In this document: positions 5,019-6,292 of the stretch, one piece after another | How the letters are laid out: each line of letters opens with the position of its first letter | How positions within the stretch are numbered: position 1 is the stretch's first letter | Assembly (NCBI GenBank): GCA_031267175.1 | Contig: JAIRZP010000240.1 | Location: 1 to 6,292 of the forward strand | Length of the DNA: 6,292 nt | Direction of reading: 5' to 3' | Source: Coriobacteriales bacterium | Lineage (GTDB): Bacteria > Actinomycetota > Coriobacteriia > Coriobacteriales > UBA8131 | Notes under the pieces: model-generated | The model's database searches: none | What the model saw: only the letters and a program-made list of their open reading frames with translations | Told to the model about the DNA's origin: nothing | Position numbers and translations under genes: made by a program

Positions 5019-6292
5019 GAACCTGCGGTGCATCGACCCCGCGCTGGGGCTCGATGAACACTGCAACCTCGCTATCAAGGACGGTCGGATAGTCGCCCGC
5101 GGCCCCGATGTAGATATTGAAAAGGGCGTGCGCCGCGACCTCAGCGGCAGGATTGCGCTCCCCGGCCTCATGGACATGCACGTACACCTGCGCGAGCCGG
5201 GGGAGGAATACAAGGAGGACCTTGCCAGCGGAGCCCGCGCGGCGGCACGCGGCGGGTTTACGGCGGTCCTGGCGATGCCCAACACCGTGCCCGTCTGCGA
5301 CACCGGCTCCCGCGTGGCCTTTGTTTTGGACAAGGCGGCACAGGCAGGCCTAAGAACCCGCATTTTTGTAGCCGGTGCCCTCACACAGGGGCTCAAAGGC
5401 ACGAGCCTCGCCGAGATGGGCGACATGCACCGGGCCGGTGCCGTGGCCTTTACCGATGACGGCAGGGGCGTGCAGGACAGCGGCGTGGCGCGCCGTGCCA
5501 TGGAATACTGCCGTCAGTTCGGTACCCCCGTGCTGAGCCACTGCCAGGCAGAGGATCTCGCCGGCGCGGGCGTGGTCAATGAGGGAGTGGCCTCGACACG
5601 CCTGGGCCTCGCCGGCTGGGCGGCAGCGGCTGAGGAGTTCATGATAGCCCGCGACATTGCCCTGGCCGAACTGACCGGCTCTGCGCTGCACATACAGCAC
5701 CTCACGACGGCCCGCGGCGTCGAGCTGGTGCGCGCTGCCAGGGAGCGCGGCCTGCCGATAAGCTCCGAGGTAACGCCGCATCACCTGTTTTTGAACGAGG
5801 ATTGCCTCGATGAGGACTATAACACCGCCCTCAAGGTAAACCCGCCGCTGCGTACCCAGGCGGACAATCGGGCCCTTCAGGGCGCGCTCGCAGAGGGCGT
5901 CATCGACTGTGTCGCCTCCGATCACGCTCCCCATGCCGCGCACGAGAAGGCCCTGGAGTTTGAGCTTGCGCCCTTTGGTACCACCGGGCTCGAGACGTCC
6001 CTGGCCCTCGTGCTCACGCATCTCGTGCGCCCGGGCCTGTTGAGCTATGCACAACTCGTGGAGCGCATGGCCCACGCGCCGCGCCGTATCCTGGGCCTGG
6101 AGCCGGTGAGCCTCAGTGTGGGCTCGGTGGCAGACATCACAGTGCTGGATCCTGAGTTACGCTGGACCGCCGGCGCGGACGGCTGGGAGTCAAAGAGTGA
6201 AGGCAGCGCCTTTGCCGGTAGCACGCTTATCGGCCGCGCCACCGACGTCTACGTGGGCGGCTACGCCAGCCTGCAGGATGGAGCAGTACAGT
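5002..6292 (+). CDS. pyrC: Dihydroorotase, type I (3' end outside window)
   Basis: This zinc enzyme reversibly cyclises N-carbamoyl-L-aspartate to dihydroorotate, the step after PyrB. The frame is open from ATG 5002 to the window edge, 430 residues, close to the full family length, so only a short C-terminus is missing. Metal-site residues are in place: 'DMHVHLREPG' (58-67, ligands H60 and H62, substrate arginine R64), 'AFTDDGRGV' (148-156, with the aspartate that bridges metals in class I enzymes), 'SHCQAEDL' (178-185, H179), 'HIQHLTT' (229-235, H232) and 'ASDHAPH' (304-310, catalytic D306). 'EVTPHHLFL', 'KVNPPLR' and 'FGTTGLETSLAL' are further signatures. The 'HCQAED' spacing resembles actinobacterial homologues such as those of Streptomyces (HAQEPR). 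The start is supported by a strong ribosome site and the 17-base overlap with pyrB. It is not an inactive DHO-like paralogue, since all the expected metal ligands are present. It is controlled with pyrR and pyrB by the leader switch. Confidence 0.95.
   Translation, partial: MALLLENLRCIDPALGLDEHCNLAIKDGRIVARGPDVDIEKGVRRDLSGRIALPGLMDMHVHLREPGEEYKEDLASGARAAARGGFTAVLAMPNTVPVCDTGSRVAFVLDKAAQAGLRTRIFVAGALTQGLKGTSLAEMGDMHRAGAVAFTDDGRGVQDSGVARRAMEYCRQFGTPVLSHCQAEDLAGAGVVNEGVASTRLGLAGWAAAAEEFMIARDIALAELTGSALHIQHLTTARGVELVRAARERGLPISSEVTPHHLFLNEDCLDEDYNTALKVNPPLRTQADNRALQGALAEGVIDCVASDHAPHAAHEKALEFELAPFGTTGLETSLALVLTHLVRPGLLSYAQLVERMAHAPRRILGLEPVSLSVGSVADITVLDPELRWTAGADGWESKSEGSAFAGSTLIGRATDVYVGGYASLQDGAVQ

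Noticed and set aside
4053..5501. 482-codon open frame on the minus strand across pyrB and pyrC
   Set aside because: It is a codon-bias shadow of two clearly functional enzymes, with low-complexity, unfamily-like protein sequence.
1..6292. CRISPR arrays, tRNA genes, insertion sequences or a defence system
   Set aside because: No regularly spaced repeats, cloverleaf, transposase or defence-type genes are visible; the only systems seen are the protease pair and the pyr operon.

Overview
The window is GC-rich DNA with strongly G/C-biased third codon positions. It probably comes from a high-GC Gram-positive bacterium, and I favour an actinobacterium of the Coriobacteriia type. Three things point that way: the dihydroorotase resembles the actinobacterial form, the site-2 protease carries a large insertion of a kind I associate with that class, and one gene appears to be transcribed leaderless. 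The assignment is inference; no rRNA or other marker gene is present.

Layout, all on the plus strand. Positions 3-491 hold the 3' end of a beta-helix-like (bactofilin-like) repeat protein whose start lies upstream. A 136-base gap follows, with a short piece resembling a dispersed extragenic repeat and a -10 element placed so that transcription should begin at or next to the next start codon. Next is a two-gene unit: an M50 (RseP/RasP/Rip1-like) intramembrane metalloprotease at 628-1941, then a single-pass membrane protein at 1959-3200. The second protein has a proline-rich N-terminus built from 15-residue repeats, TPR-like helical repeats outside the membrane and a C-terminal beta-rich domain. 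A 5-bp hairpin covers its ribosome binding site.

Positions 3201-3456 form a 256-base leader with a clear PyrR attenuation switch. It has a -10 element, a PyrR-binding loop (3228-3259) with the family hexaloop, an antiterminator pairing (3252-3259 with 3324-3331) and a 13-bp terminator hairpin (3319-3348). A second set of competing structures lies between the terminator and pyrR.

The leader feeds a tightly packed pyrimidine operon: pyrR (3457-4077), pyrB (4077-5018) and pyrC (5002 to the window end). PyrR senses UMP/UTP and binds the leader. PyrB makes carbamoyl aspartate and PyrC closes it to dihydroorotate. No pyrI follows pyrB, so feedback control of aspartate carbamoyltransferase probably does not use the enteric regulatory subunit, and the leader switch is the visible control point.

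The points most worth a second look are the fully drawn PyrR switch in a probable actinobacterium, the extra RNA structures downstream of its terminator, the roughly 95-residue cytosolic insertion in the protease, and the pairing of that protease with an N-in/C-out membrane protein that could be its substrate.
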